A DNA stretch of 64,000 nucleotides, from the NCBI RefSeq assembly GCF_016808095.1, contig NC_068970.1:17962501-18026500 (forward strand). The letters run 5' to 3'. Source of the stretch: Vigna angularis. Its lineage: Eukaryota; Streptophyta; Magnoliopsida; Fabales; Fabaceae. Shown here piece after piece: positions 1 through 9,824 of the stretch (positions are counted from its first letter, which is position 1; each line of letters begins with the position of its first letter). The position numbers were made by a program, and so were the translations under genes. The notes beneath the pieces were generated by a model. That model was not told the origin of the DNA. It saw only the letters and a program-made list of their open reading frames with translations, and did no database searches.

Positions 1-893
1 TCAATTCGTCTTTTGAGAGACTAATACTCTATTTTAAAAGATATAGGAGAATTTGAATGTTTCACTCAATTTACATTAAAGAATAATGTTTTGTGTCTTA
101 AAAGATCGTTGTTTCTTATAAAAGATTATAGTTCCATTCACTTTTTAAGATATTAGATATCCTTTCACCTTTTAGAAGACTGAAACTCATCTTTTTAGGT
201 GTATTAAGAGATCCAAATACATTGTTTTTGTTATCTTTTTGGGAGTTAGTCTTTCTGGTCATGCATCACCCTTTGGAAAACTAACATTTTTTTAATTAAA
301 TTTAAATTTAAATTTATCAAAGAAATTTAGTAGATTTTATTCATAAGTGATTCATCGCTAAACATGATTTATTGAAGAATATATATTATTATCAATAGAC
401 AGTGACTATATGTAATATTTTTTTTCTTTAGTAAATGTTAGATACTTATTATTTATGTAGAATGTTAATAACAACTTTTAATTATAAGTTTTAATATTGT
501 TAAAAGAAAATATGTTAGCATTTTTGAAGCAATTATATGATATATTATGTTGGACTAAAATTGTTTAATTTTGTGATTTTAGACACGAAATTTACTGTAA
601 AAGTTTAATAGAAACTAAAATTATACATTGAAAAAGCTACTATATCAAAGAAAATCCTTCAATTTATTTCTATCTATTTCGCTTTAAGAGTTTGTACTTC
701 CTTTCACAAATAAGTTTGATTACGAATTTGTAAGATAAAGGAGTTATATGTCATGTTTCGTCAAAGAAAGCTCTGAATGGAGACTTTTCAAATTCTCTCT
801 CCATCCTTACAAAAAAATTAGCCTTTTCCCTATCAACCTTTTTACAAAGCTTCTCAACCAAATGCTTCAATCTTTATGACTAGGAGTAGAATG
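1..893. other. AT-rich intergenic DNA
   Basis: No gene, repeat unit or long open frame could be supported here. The sequence is AT-rich with short homopolymer runs and runs up to the boundary of the copia LTR that begins at 894. Confidence 0.6.
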
Positions 894-1458
894 TGTTGGG
901 AAACAGCGGTATTTGTTCCCTCTTCTGTGAACCCCAAAATAGGCACTATGCGGAAGCGTAAAAATGAAAGCGTAGAGAAAAATCACACCTGAAATTTTAA
1001 CGTGGAAAATCCTCTCGGAAAAAACCACGGGACCTAGTCCAGAAAAATATTTCCACTATAAAAGTAGGATTACAGTGTTTCTCTCACTCTCTGAGGATCT
1101 CTCACTAAATCTCACCCTCTCGGATGGTATACAAGACTCTCCCTGTATCACACACTCACAAAATAGACTCTCTCTATTTTTTCTCTCCTTCACCGTGGCT
1201 CTCTTACTCACAGTGAGTTTCACTTCTTCACTTCTAAGGTTGTGCCTCTTCACTCTAAAATTGGGTAGCTCTTCTTTTCTCCCTCTGTGTGTGCATTTGC
1301 ACGTTTCTGGCTTCTCAATTTATGAAGTAAGAAAGCACAAAAAAACCAAAATAGTTGTTGAGGTGGTGTGCTGAATTTACGGAAAAAGCAAATGAGTGAG
1401 TTGTGCTTTTTTGGTTGGTGGCAGACAAAGCTTTCCACCATTTTTGTTTTATTCAACA
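894..1458 (-). repeat. 3' LTR of a truncated Ty1/copia element
   Basis: On the minus strand this 565-bp block begins TGTTGAAT (at 1458) and ends CCCAACA (at 894), the TG...CA ends and short inverted termini expected of an LTR. A polypurine tract, GGGGGAGTTT on the minus strand, abuts it at 1459-1468, and the RNase H end of copia pol lies immediately upstream on the same strand. The stretch near 1000-1060, which includes the block ccacgggacctagtccag, resembles text I recall from plant copia LTRs; that is memory, not a search. No second LTR is present, so the element is broken at its 5' side. Confidence 0.7.
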
Positions 1459-1512
1459 AAACTCCCCCATAAAACAAAAAATGGGGCTTCCATTCCGTCT
1501 TCGTATCTTGAC

Positions 1513-1770
1513 TTAGTTGGAAGGTACCACGACACCAGCACCTTGACAACAATCTTCAACCTTCTTGATTGGTATTGACTTAGTCATCATGTCAGACCAA
1601 TTCAAGTCTGTATGGACTTTCTCTATCTTCAATTTCTTCTCATCCAGCGCTTCTCGTATCCAGTGATACCGCACGTCGATATGCTTCGAGCGTGAATGGA
1701 ACATGGGGTTCTTGGTTAGATAGATGGTACTTTGATTATCACAATTCACCACATAATCATCTTGATCAAT
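1513..1770 (-). pseudogene. Copia pol fragment: RNase H C-terminus
   Basis: The minus strand encodes about 79 residues ending at a stop at 1513. They include the copia RNase H signature CDNQSTIYLTKNP, then the HIDVRYHWIRE block and the VHTDLNWSDMMTKSIP block that ends most plant copia polyproteins. Homology to the rest of pol stops near 1770, so only the final part of RNase H survives. Its distance and orientation to the polypurine tract and LTR at 894-1458 show that it belongs to the same element. It is a relic with no coding capacity. Confidence 0.75.
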
Positions 1771-2960
1771 CTCACTCTAAGGAATTATTCACCATCAGAT
1801 ATCTTTCCCCTTAGTATAAGTGTCTTAGTTGACCCAAAAATATTTTGTTTCCAAGTTCCAATGATCTTTGACATCATGTCAAAAATAGATTTGATTCGTC
1901 CTTTGACACTGTCCTAACATGTTTTATCCTTCACGAAGCTTAGTTTGGGTAATTTTCTAAAATAATCTATTAAAATGTCAATTCCTTTCTGTCAACTGAA
2001 CTTATCATTTTTTAAATATCATTTTTTAAACTTCACTATATTGTTGGGTTAAACAATACTTCATAATTATTGTTACATGACTCTCATCTTTAGAAATTTA
2101 TGTTTAATTATTCTACCTATAACTATTGTATATGTATTTTTGTTTCTGGCTTTTATTGTTAACACATATTTCTTTAATTTTTTTTTATTTTTGCTAGGGA
2201 GTATTTGTTTTTTTATGTTTTATTGAAAGTTTAAGATAAAATTAGTAACAATTTAGAAAAATAAAATTAATTATGCAAAATATCTTTTACTAGGTTTATA
2301 TTCTTATAAATAAAGATTTGTTGCTGGAAAGAAAAACATTTTATTTATATTATTTATGAGTATTGGATTTTATTTCTGTTATTTATAAGTATTCTTATTG
2401 GTTTCAGATCTAATGTAAATATCACCAATACAATAAATTTAATATCAACTGTTGAAAAATATTATAGTATGTACATCGCAAATCAAGTCAAATTTCTTTT
2501 AATATTTTAAAATTTGTTATGTGAATTATATCTTTTTCTTTATTCTTTAATTAGTGCTTATAATTGATTACTCTCTTTTTTTACTTTATTTTCATTGGGC
2601 TTTAATAAATTTTAGAAAATAATCTTAAACTTATATTGTTGTAAAAACTACGTAATTGAAATTAAAGTTAGGAATAAATTGATTCTAATTGTTCATTTTA
2701 AAATTCTTAATCTATTTTGTTGATTGATTAGTTATAGTTAATTTGTAATAAAATTGAATTCATTTTTTTATGAAATTGATATTTGATTAAATTAATTAGT
2801 TGATGATATAAATTTTGATTAAGTAAGATAACTTTATTTTATAAGTAAATTATTATACTGGGAGACGTGAAACTCTACCCACAAATTTTTGTAAAGTTTA
2901 TCACCTCCTTTTACTTTTTATTTATATGTTAATCGTTTAAAAAAAATTAATTAAGAGTTT
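1771..2960. other. AT-rich intergenic DNA
   Basis: Strongly AT-rich sequence with no supportable gene. It may hide further decayed transposon sequence next to the copia fragment, but nothing could be recognised. Confidence 0.5.
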
Positions 2961-3185
2961 GATTTTTTTTTTAATTTTATTATTATCTTTACTTTTATTT
3001 TTATCTTGTATTTCTGTATTTTAATTTTATCATTTATAATTTTATTTTATCTTTATCTCTTATCTTTTATTTTTTATTATGTTATATTTTTATTTTATAT
3101 TTATCTTTTATCTTTTATCTTTTATCTTTTATCTTTTATTATGTTTTTATTATTATTGTTATCTATTAATTTATCTTTTCAATTT
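2960..3185. repeat. Low-complexity pyrimidine tract (TTTTATC-like)
   Basis: About 225 bp made almost entirely of T-rich words such as ttttatctttat and ttatcttttatc, imperfectly repeated. Open frames through it give Phe/Leu/Ile/Tyr strings, an effect of composition rather than a membrane protein. Confidence 0.7.
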
Positions 3186-3727
3186 TCTTTATAAAATGAC
3201 TTTGAATTATCCTTCTGAATACAGTCATTGGGCAACAAATTTCTCTAGCATTGGCACTCGATTGACCAGACAAACATTCTTGATTTTTCGGACATTTGTT
3301 GGTACGTTTCTTTTGTTCTTGTTCATTCTCAATAATACAATAATAGTATCTCATTCTTGGTTTAATCTGACGTCTTTTTTCTGATAGTTTATCATGTGTA
3401 GCTTCTGTATAACTATCATGAATTGAGTATTTTTCTTATAATTCACATCTCAAAGCAAATAATCAGTATCTTAATTAGAACATATCTTATTTATTGAGTA
3501 TTTCTCATTTAATATCTTATTCATTGTAAGTGTTTAATGGTCACTATTTATAACATTCTCTCCAAATTGTAAATTTATTTTATTTCCCCACATTATGAAT
3601 TGCTTCAGTTAATGTAGTATCACATGATGATAGTATATCAATCCTTATTTGCTTTTGACTTTTTGGATACAAATGGAATTGGTTAACTATTTTTCCATTA
3701 TAATGCATTTATGCATATTTAAAATTG

Positions 3728-3732
3728 ATCAG
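3728..3732 (+). repeat. Target-site duplication ATCAG (left)
   Basis: Five bases directly before the TG of the solo LTR, matched exactly by ATCAG at 5030-5034 after the terminal CA. The match happens to extend into tgt on the right flank, so the boundary is fixed by the TG...CA rule. Confidence 0.8.
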
Positions 3733-3759
3733 TGTACCGACAGGCCCTCCCGGCATAAG

Positions 3760-4480
3760 GAACGTCCGCCCGAGTGCTGGACGGACGTTCGCCCATGGAG
3801 TGGACGCTCGCCCAAGAGCTGGGGCACCCGCCCAATATGGAACGTCCGTCCGAGTGCTGGACGTTCGCCCAAGTAGGACGTCCGCCCATGAAGTGGACGC
3901 TCGCCCAAGTGCTGGACGTCCGCCCAATGTGGAACGCCCGACAGTATGAAGCGTCCGCCCAAATGTGGAACGCTCCCAATATGAAGCGTCCGCCCAATAT
4001 CGGGCACCCGCCCAATATGGAACGTCCGTCCGAGTGCTGGCCGTTCGCCCAAGTAGGACGTCCGCCCATGAAGTGGACGCTCGCCCAAGTGCTGGACGTC
4101 CGCCCAATGTGGAACGCCCGACAGTATGAAGCATCCGTCCAATGTGGAACATCCGCCCGAGTGCTGGACGTTTGCCCAAGTAGGACGTCCGCCCATGAAG
4201 TGGACGCTCGCCTAAGTGCTGGACGTCCGCCCAATGTGGAACGCCTGCCAGTATGAAGCGTCCGCCCAGTATCGGGCATCCGCCCAATGTGGAATGTCCG
4301 CCCAATAGCTGGACGTCCGCCCAAGAAGTAGCACGTCTGCCTCCCAAAGAGAGGACATCCGCCCAGAGTAGGACGTCCGCCCAGAGGAGGACGTTCGCCC
4401 AAGAGCTGGACGTTCGCCTAAGGATTGGACGTCCGTCCATGGAATTGAAGTCCGCCCAAGAGCTGGACGCCCACCCAGGG
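3760..4480 (+). repeat. GC-rich tandem array inside the LTR
   Basis: About 720 bp of imperfect units built on words such as GGACGTCCGCCCAA, CAAGTGCTGGACG and CAATATGGAACGTCCG. A long unit of roughly 190 bp is partly repeated: compare 3828-3960 with 4010-4130 and 4143-4270. Several frames stay open on both strands because the repeats lack stop codons. The predicted Arg/Gly/Trp-rich peptides are therefore not proteins. The array lies in the U3 half of the LTR. Confidence 0.85.
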
Positions 4481-4629
4481 TAACATCCCTGGCCGACCCT
4501 CATTCCCAGCCTATGTACTTCGCTGATTACATGGTTAAATGCTAATGACACATTAAGTTCTTAATAAAGATTAAGGTGTTATTGGGCCGTTCGAAGGCCC
4601 CCAAAAGGTAAAAAGCCCATCACGATCAG

Positions 4630-4639
4630 TATAAATAAA
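4630..4639 (+). promoter_or_regulatory. TATA-like box of the gypsy LTR
   Basis: TATAAATAA follows the tandem array and precedes the GAGCGTCGGAGTG block by about 90 bp, which is where the U3/R promoter of a plant LTR is expected. This is a position and motif argument only. Confidence 0.45.
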
Positions 4640-5034
4640 GGTCTCAGGTATGATTTCTGGCCAGATTGCTTAGAACGCAACTCATGCATGCATTATTCAA
4701 TGCCCTGTCATATTACTGACTTGAGCGTCGGAGTGCCTTTAGCAGGTACCCGGCCCCTCCCCACTGGGAGGGTGAAGCAGCGCTAAGGAGAAGAGGGACG
4801 CCCGTCCCGCTTGAAGCAGGGAGCGAACGTCCGGCTCCAGCATTCACCATCAGTCGCCCGTCTTCTCAACCGCCCGGCAGTGCGTCTTCGTCGTTCGCCC
4901 GGCTCGTCTTCGAGTGAAGGATCACCCGCCATCGGTCGTCCGTCCGCACTCACAATAGGTCGTTCGCCCGTCCGCCTTCAACAGTAAACTCATGTGTTTT
5001 TGCAGGGTCCGTCCGGACCAGTCGAAACAATCAG

Positions 5035-5715
5035 TGTCATAATGAGTGACATCATTCTATTAAATCATGGACCACGGTAGTACAAATTTATGAACTAAAC
5101 ACAAAGTAGGAACTATTCAATTGCTGCTCCAATAATTATGTTTAATAATCAGCTGTTTCTAATGGAAGAAAATATCAAAGTTTGGATTTAGAGGTTAAAG
5201 ACTCTAAAATCAATGCAAGAGAATAGAAGCGATCATCTACTTTCAAAGTAAAAAAAAATGTATATTGTAATTATTATTAAACTAAATTTACATAGCTAAA
5301 AATATATTAAATAAGTAGATGTGCATGTCTTTTGTAGGATTTTGAAAAATGATATCTCTCAATATGACTACCAACTAAAAAGAAAACATAATACTAAGAA
5401 CATGAAGAGAATGTTCTTGAGAAATAGTCTAGCCATGATGGTTAGGATGAGGCTTTGATGGAAAAGTCCTACAAGAAACATTCTTTTGATCTTGTATTTT
5501 ATTAAACTAGTTTTATAAGGGATGCAAAATGAAGTGCCTTCCTATTGGTTCCTATACCAGATAAAGATTATGATTCTTCTCTAATGATAGGAAAAAGACC
5601 CAGTAGGTTAGAATTGTATTCATATGTTAATTTTTATATTTATTTTTATTAATTATTTGTATTATTGTATATAAGATAAGGATATATATAAATTGCATTT
5701 CTTAAATTGGTTGAG
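5035..5715. other. AT-rich intergenic DNA
   Basis: No gene or clear repeat structure was seen between the solo LTR and the possible CACTA relic. Confidence 0.5.
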
Positions 5716-6676
5716 TTTTACAAGAAAAATAGATATTAGTTAAAATTTGTTAAAAAATGTTAAAAATATGCTTATAATGATTTTTTTTGACAAATTTTCA
5801 ATGGGTCGTAATTCATCACTAATAATGCAATAGATAATATTTACCGACGAAATTTTATATTAATCGATAATTTTTAAAGAAAAAAATTCTTTTATAAGTC
5901 AGTAAATATCACAATTTGATTGATCTTTTTCGTCTTCTCTCCTTCTTTTTCTTTCTTTAAACTTTTTCAATTCAAAAAAATTAATACATTACAAACAAAA
6001 GGGATAGTCTATCTTCAATCCAATTAAATCCTTCATTACAAACTTTGATAAAATTTTGATAAAAAATTTATTGTGGTTCATGTCAATCCAATCACCAACG
6101 ACAACAATGGAGGCTTCTTCTTCTCAAACACGACAACGAAGCCCTTGTAACAGTGATGCCCTTCTCATAGTGATTGGCCAATATAAAGCTAACAATGGTC
6201 TTTCTGTCATGTGATCTGGTTTGTCGTCTGTGGTGAAGGTGAGACGACTCTTCATTGCGGTGGGTTTGGCTCGTGGTGTATTTATCTGGCAATGATGGTT
6301 GAGAGTCGCGATGACTTTCTTTGCATCTAATTCACAATGAATGGTTTTATCATTGGCATTCAAGAGAGAAAAATGGAAAAATGGGGGGAGGTTTCAATTT
6401 TCTAGTGGGTGGCTTGCGGAGAGAGAAAGATAGTGAGAAGGAAATTTATCACTTTCTTTATTGATGAATTTTATTGATAGAATAATCTGTCAATAAGATA
6501 AATTTCATTTATTGACAAATTTTATCAACTAAAAAATCTGTTATTAAATGAAACATGTATTACTGACAAATTTATTAATAGAAAAATCTGTCAAAATTAA
6601 AATTTCAAAAATTATCAATAGTTTAATTTATTGGTGGATTTATTTTTGTCGATAATTTTAAAATTTTTTTGTAATG
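5716..6676. mobile_element. Possible decayed non-autonomous CACTA element
   Basis: The left side has TTTTACAAGAAAAAT at 5716-5730 and the right side ends TTTTTTGTAATG at 6676. Both differ by a few bases from the plant CACTA terminal sequence CACTACAAGAAAAA and its reverse complement. Just inside the ends are repeated words (GACAAATTT, CTGTCAATAA, GATAATTTTT, accgacgaaa) of the sort known as subterminal repeats. The less AT-rich core (6070-6440) has short minus-strand open frames that I do not recognise. No 3-bp target duplication could be matched, so the call is tentative. Confidence 0.3.
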
Positions 6677-6689
6677 TTTTCTACATTAC

Positions 6690-8000
6690 TTTCATCACTC
6701 TTCACTTTTATTAACGTTCGGTTTGTCTGGTTTGATTGACAATCATTCAAAGATATTTTGATTAAGATAGAGTTCTATAAATACAGTAAATGAAAAAATA
6801 GTAAATGCCTTACAACACCATATTTATAGACATCTTAAGAGGTCTTTTACTTTAATGACAACTTAATAACGATCTAATTTTCTTTTAATCTTATTTATCA
6901 TGATAATATCATAATTGATTGGGATGATATGAATTTAATGAAGTGGGTATGATATGTAGAATTTATTTTTATTAATAAAAGTAAAAAAATCACTAAAATA
7001 CCTTTTCTACATTAAATTGAAAAGTTTATTCATTTACAAGTATTATACTGAAATGTAATAGAGAGTTTTTGAACATATTTGAAAGACCGGTGTGATGAAA
7101 AAGAAATTTAACTAGAAACTTTATGACTAGTGATAGAGGTTACCAGACTTTTTAGGGAGGTTTTGAAGGCCTTTGTTCTCCATTTTTTGTTTATGTGTAA
7201 AATAGTACATAAGTAAAAGTTTTTTTGTTTTAAAAAAAGTAATATATTATATATTTGACATTCTCACAGTTTTTATACATCCATTTCAAAATACTTTTTT
7301 TAAAATCTACCACTGTTTAAGATGTATAGTCATGAAATATTTGGAATGAGAAAGACATAATTATATTTTTAAACATTTTTTTTCACTTTAATTCAAAAGA
7401 TTCAAGTTATATTCATTGTTGAACATAAACTGCCTCAATAAAAATCTTTTAATTTAATTATATTAACATTAGTTTATGGGTATGTTCATACAATACAATA
7501 AAATAATAATAATAATAGTATATTGATAATAATGATATAATAAAAGCTAATAACTAAAATGATATAATATTAATACTTTTATATAATATTTACTATATAT
7601 GATAATTATATTACTAGCGACAATATAAAATATTAGTATCAAAGATAATATGATTATTAGTTTTTAATAAAACTAAAAATCAAATTTACAAATATTTTCT
7701 TTGAAAAAGAATGCGAAAATATTTTAAATTGGAGTACAAATTTGTACACATTTTTTCTTTTACATATTTTTTAAATTATATTTAAAAATAAAAAAAATGG
7801 CAATTATTGGTTACCTTTTTTTGGGATTGCAAATAACTTGTCCACTCATTTTTTTTTTCATTTTTCACGAAAATTGAATTATTTTGATATGATGTTATAG
7901 TTTAAAGATAAGAGATAGTAATAGGATGGACATGTGAGGGTTAAGAGTAAGAGATGCAGTTAAACACTGAAAGCATTGCAAAACGCATGTGGCTTTGACC
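6690..8000. other. AT-rich intergenic DNA upstream of the ADA1-like gene
   Basis: No coding region or transposon boundary was recognised. From about 7900 the composition becomes less AT-rich, which probably marks the promoter and 5'UTR of the gene that follows. Confidence 0.5.
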
Positions 8001-8029
8001 ATATTACGACTTGGAACTTGGAGGCTTGG

Positions 8030-8789
8030 GAAAGGTCAAACGGCAACTCTCTCCTCTATCCTTCCCAGCCCTAATCCTTTTTCTGCTTCCACTTTCCAAG
8101 CGGTAGCTACCACTGTACTCATCCATTAACACCAATTCCAAACATCCCTTTCACTCTCAATTCAATTTTCAAGGTTTTACATTCTCGCTACTCACTTTCT
8201 TTTTCACTGCACCCTCGCCATTCTTCTTCTTCAATTCCGCGCTTTCAGCTTCCTCCACTGTTGCTCCAACTATCTATTTTAACTTTCATAGCCAAGGTTT
8301 TGCATTCTCTTTCATAATCACTTTCATTTATTTTATTTCTCTCCTCATTGCCCCTCTTACTTTTCAATTTTTTTTATCAATTTTGCGCAATCGGGTTCTT
8401 CTCTATTGCTCTGCCAATCGATTTCAAGTAGCAGAACTTTCTTTTCCATATTTGTCAATTTTTGTTTTGCTTTATCCTTTCTGTTAAATTGGTTACTCTC
8501 TCTTTTTACAGTGTCACATATTGTCCTCTTAATTGCGAGTGTTGCGAATAATTGTATGCAGTGTTCTTTTTTGACTTCGAGAATTTAGTAGTTAGGTTTT
8601 GGCTATTATTTGCCCCCTGTATTCTGTGTTGTGTTTGTGCCTTGTCTTGGTTTATTTTTATTGCTTCAATTGATGTGGAACCCGAGTTTAACTTTTTTGT
8701 TCATGTTACATTATGAATTTTGGTCTGAGGAAGTTTAATTGTATGATGGTTTGTTTCTGATTTCAGTGGTGATAATTTGGAGAGGCATC
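8030..8789 (+). promoter_or_regulatory. Probable 5'UTR exon and 5'UTR intron of the ADA1-like gene
   Basis: A pyrimidine-rich, less AT-rich stretch (about 8030-8300) resembles plant 5'UTR sequence. It is followed by a T-rich, intron-like stretch ending at the acceptor gatttcag (8759-8766). The donor cannot be fixed by eye; CAAGGTTTTG near 8293 and CAAGGTTTTA near 8170 are both candidates. Confidence 0.45.
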
Positions 8790-9824
8790 ATGCCAGCGGT
8801 GCGGTGTTTTATTCCTGAAGACACCGTAGATCAGAAATTACATATAGAAAGGAAGCTTGGTAGTGTCAAAGCACGCAAGTATTTTGATCTGCTGCAGAGA
8901 TTTCTGAGTCTCAAAATTAGCAAAAGTGAATTTGATAGGACCTGCATAGCAACTATTGGGAGAGAAAATGTTCCTCTTCATAATCATTTGCTCAAGTCAA
9001 TCCTGAGAAAAGCTTGTCTCTCTAAGACAATTGGGTCAAGAGAAAGCAAAACCGTAAGTTCTTTGAATGTGAAAACATCAAATGGGTGTAGCAATCTTCA
9101 ATTTCTGTGCAAGGACTTTCCACAATCTCCTCGAAAAGGCAGGACTCCAAATTTGCGTGATCGCAGATACAGGGACCGTCCCAGCCCTCTGGGTCCTCAT
9201 GGAAAGAACAACATTGGATGTGACGATTCAGTCCTAAAAACTCATGAGCAGCAGAGCATTGCTGATCTACAGTCCCCAGGGAGTAGACTTGCTCTTCCAG
9301 TGGAAGATGAGGAGGAGATTGATCAGGACTCTGAAATCATGAACCTTTACAAAAGGGGTCCTATTGAAGCACCTCTGGGTATTCCAATTAACAACAGAAG
9401 ACCACAAAAATATTTATCCCAAGGATTATCGCTTGGTACTTTAAGTGATACCTGTCATAACATTGGTCAGTTACCAGATACATCTTCTTTAACCACAAGG
9501 TTAGAACAGAAATTGGAAATAGAAGGATGTAAGATTTCCATGGATGCAGCCAACTTGTTAAATAATGCACTTGATCTTTATCTCAAAAGATTGATAAAGC
9601 CGTGTTTGGATTTAGCTGCTTCAAAGTCTGTAAATAAGTTTGGTGCTTCAATCCAACCTAGTTTGAAGGAGCTACCAATGAGAAGGGGTGTGCAAAGACA
9701 ATTTGGATCTGCTTCTGTATCTCTATCTGACTTTAGAACAGCAATAGAGTTGAATCCTACTCTGTTAGGGAAAGATTGGCCTCTAAATTTAGAGAAGGTT
9801 TGCCTTCGTGAATCAGAGGAATGA
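8790..9824 (+). CDS. ADA1-like subunit of the SAGA transcription co-activator complex
   Basis: This frame of 344 residues begins MPAVRCFIPEDTVDQKLH. The first ~75 residues (LGSVKARKYFDLLQRF, then SEFDRTCIATIGRENVPLHN and LLKSILRKA) carry the N-terminal pattern I know from plant ADA1/Hfi1-like proteins. This nuclear SAGA subunit helps hold the histone-fold core together. The C-terminal part (about residues 230-285, with LEQKLEIEGCKISMDAANLL and LYLKRLIKPCLDLAASKS) fits the histone-fold region of the family. A 3' splice site, gatttcag, lies at 8759-8766, 23 bases before the ATG. It implies an intron in the 5'UTR and makes the in-frame ATG at 8739 intronic. The coding region is a single exon. 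A consensus-like donor, ATAGGGTAAGT, sits about 75 bases past the stop (near 9896-9903), so a 3'UTR intron is possible. The family call is by recall. Confidence 0.8.
   Translation: MPAVRCFIPEDTVDQKLHIERKLGSVKARKYFDLLQRFLSLKISKSEFDRTCIATIGRENVPLHNHLLKSILRKACLSKTIGSRESKTVSSLNVKTSNGCSNLQFLCKDFPQSPRKGRTPNLRDRRYRDRPSPLGPHGKNNIGCDDSVLKTHEQQSIADLQSPGSRLALPVEDEEEIDQDSEIMNLYKRGPIEAPLGIPINNRRPQKYLSQGLSLGTLSDTCHNIGQLPDTSSLTTRLEQKLEIEGCKISMDAANLLNNALDLYLKRLIKPCLDLAASKSVNKFGASIQPSLKELPMRRGVQRQFGSASVSLSDFRTAIELNPTLLGKDWPLNLEKVCLRESEE

Larger units (their letters stand above)
3733..5029 (+). mobile_element. Solo LTR of a Ty3/gypsy (Tat-like) retrotransposon, GC-rich
   Basis: The 1297-bp block starts TGTACCGACAGG and ends GTCGAAACA. 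It is bounded by the perfect 5-bp duplication ATCAG (3728-3732 and 5030-5034). No pol gene or second LTR is next to it, so it is a solo LTR left by recombination. Inside, 3760-4480 is a GC-rich tandem array, a TATA-like TATAAATAA lies near 4630, and GACTTGAGCGTCGGAGTGCC lies near 4720. I recall that last block as common in the R/U5 part of plant Tat-type gypsy LTRs. GC content is far above that of the flanks. Confidence 0.85.

Noticed and set aside
3760..4480. Repeat array considered as a CRISPR-like array
   Set aside because: Units are imperfect, directly adjoining and without unique spacers, and the context is a plant LTR with target duplications.
3709..4551. Long overlapping open frames on both strands, up to about 280 codons
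   Set aside because: They run through the GC-rich tandem array of the solo LTR, are open in several frames at once and yield Arg/Gly/Trp or Pro/Arg repeats with no domain. Stop codons are missing because of composition.
8739..8789. Upstream in-frame ATG for the ADA1-like protein
   Set aside because: It lies before the splice acceptor gatttcag (8759-8766), so it is intronic; family proteins start at MPAxR-like sequence.
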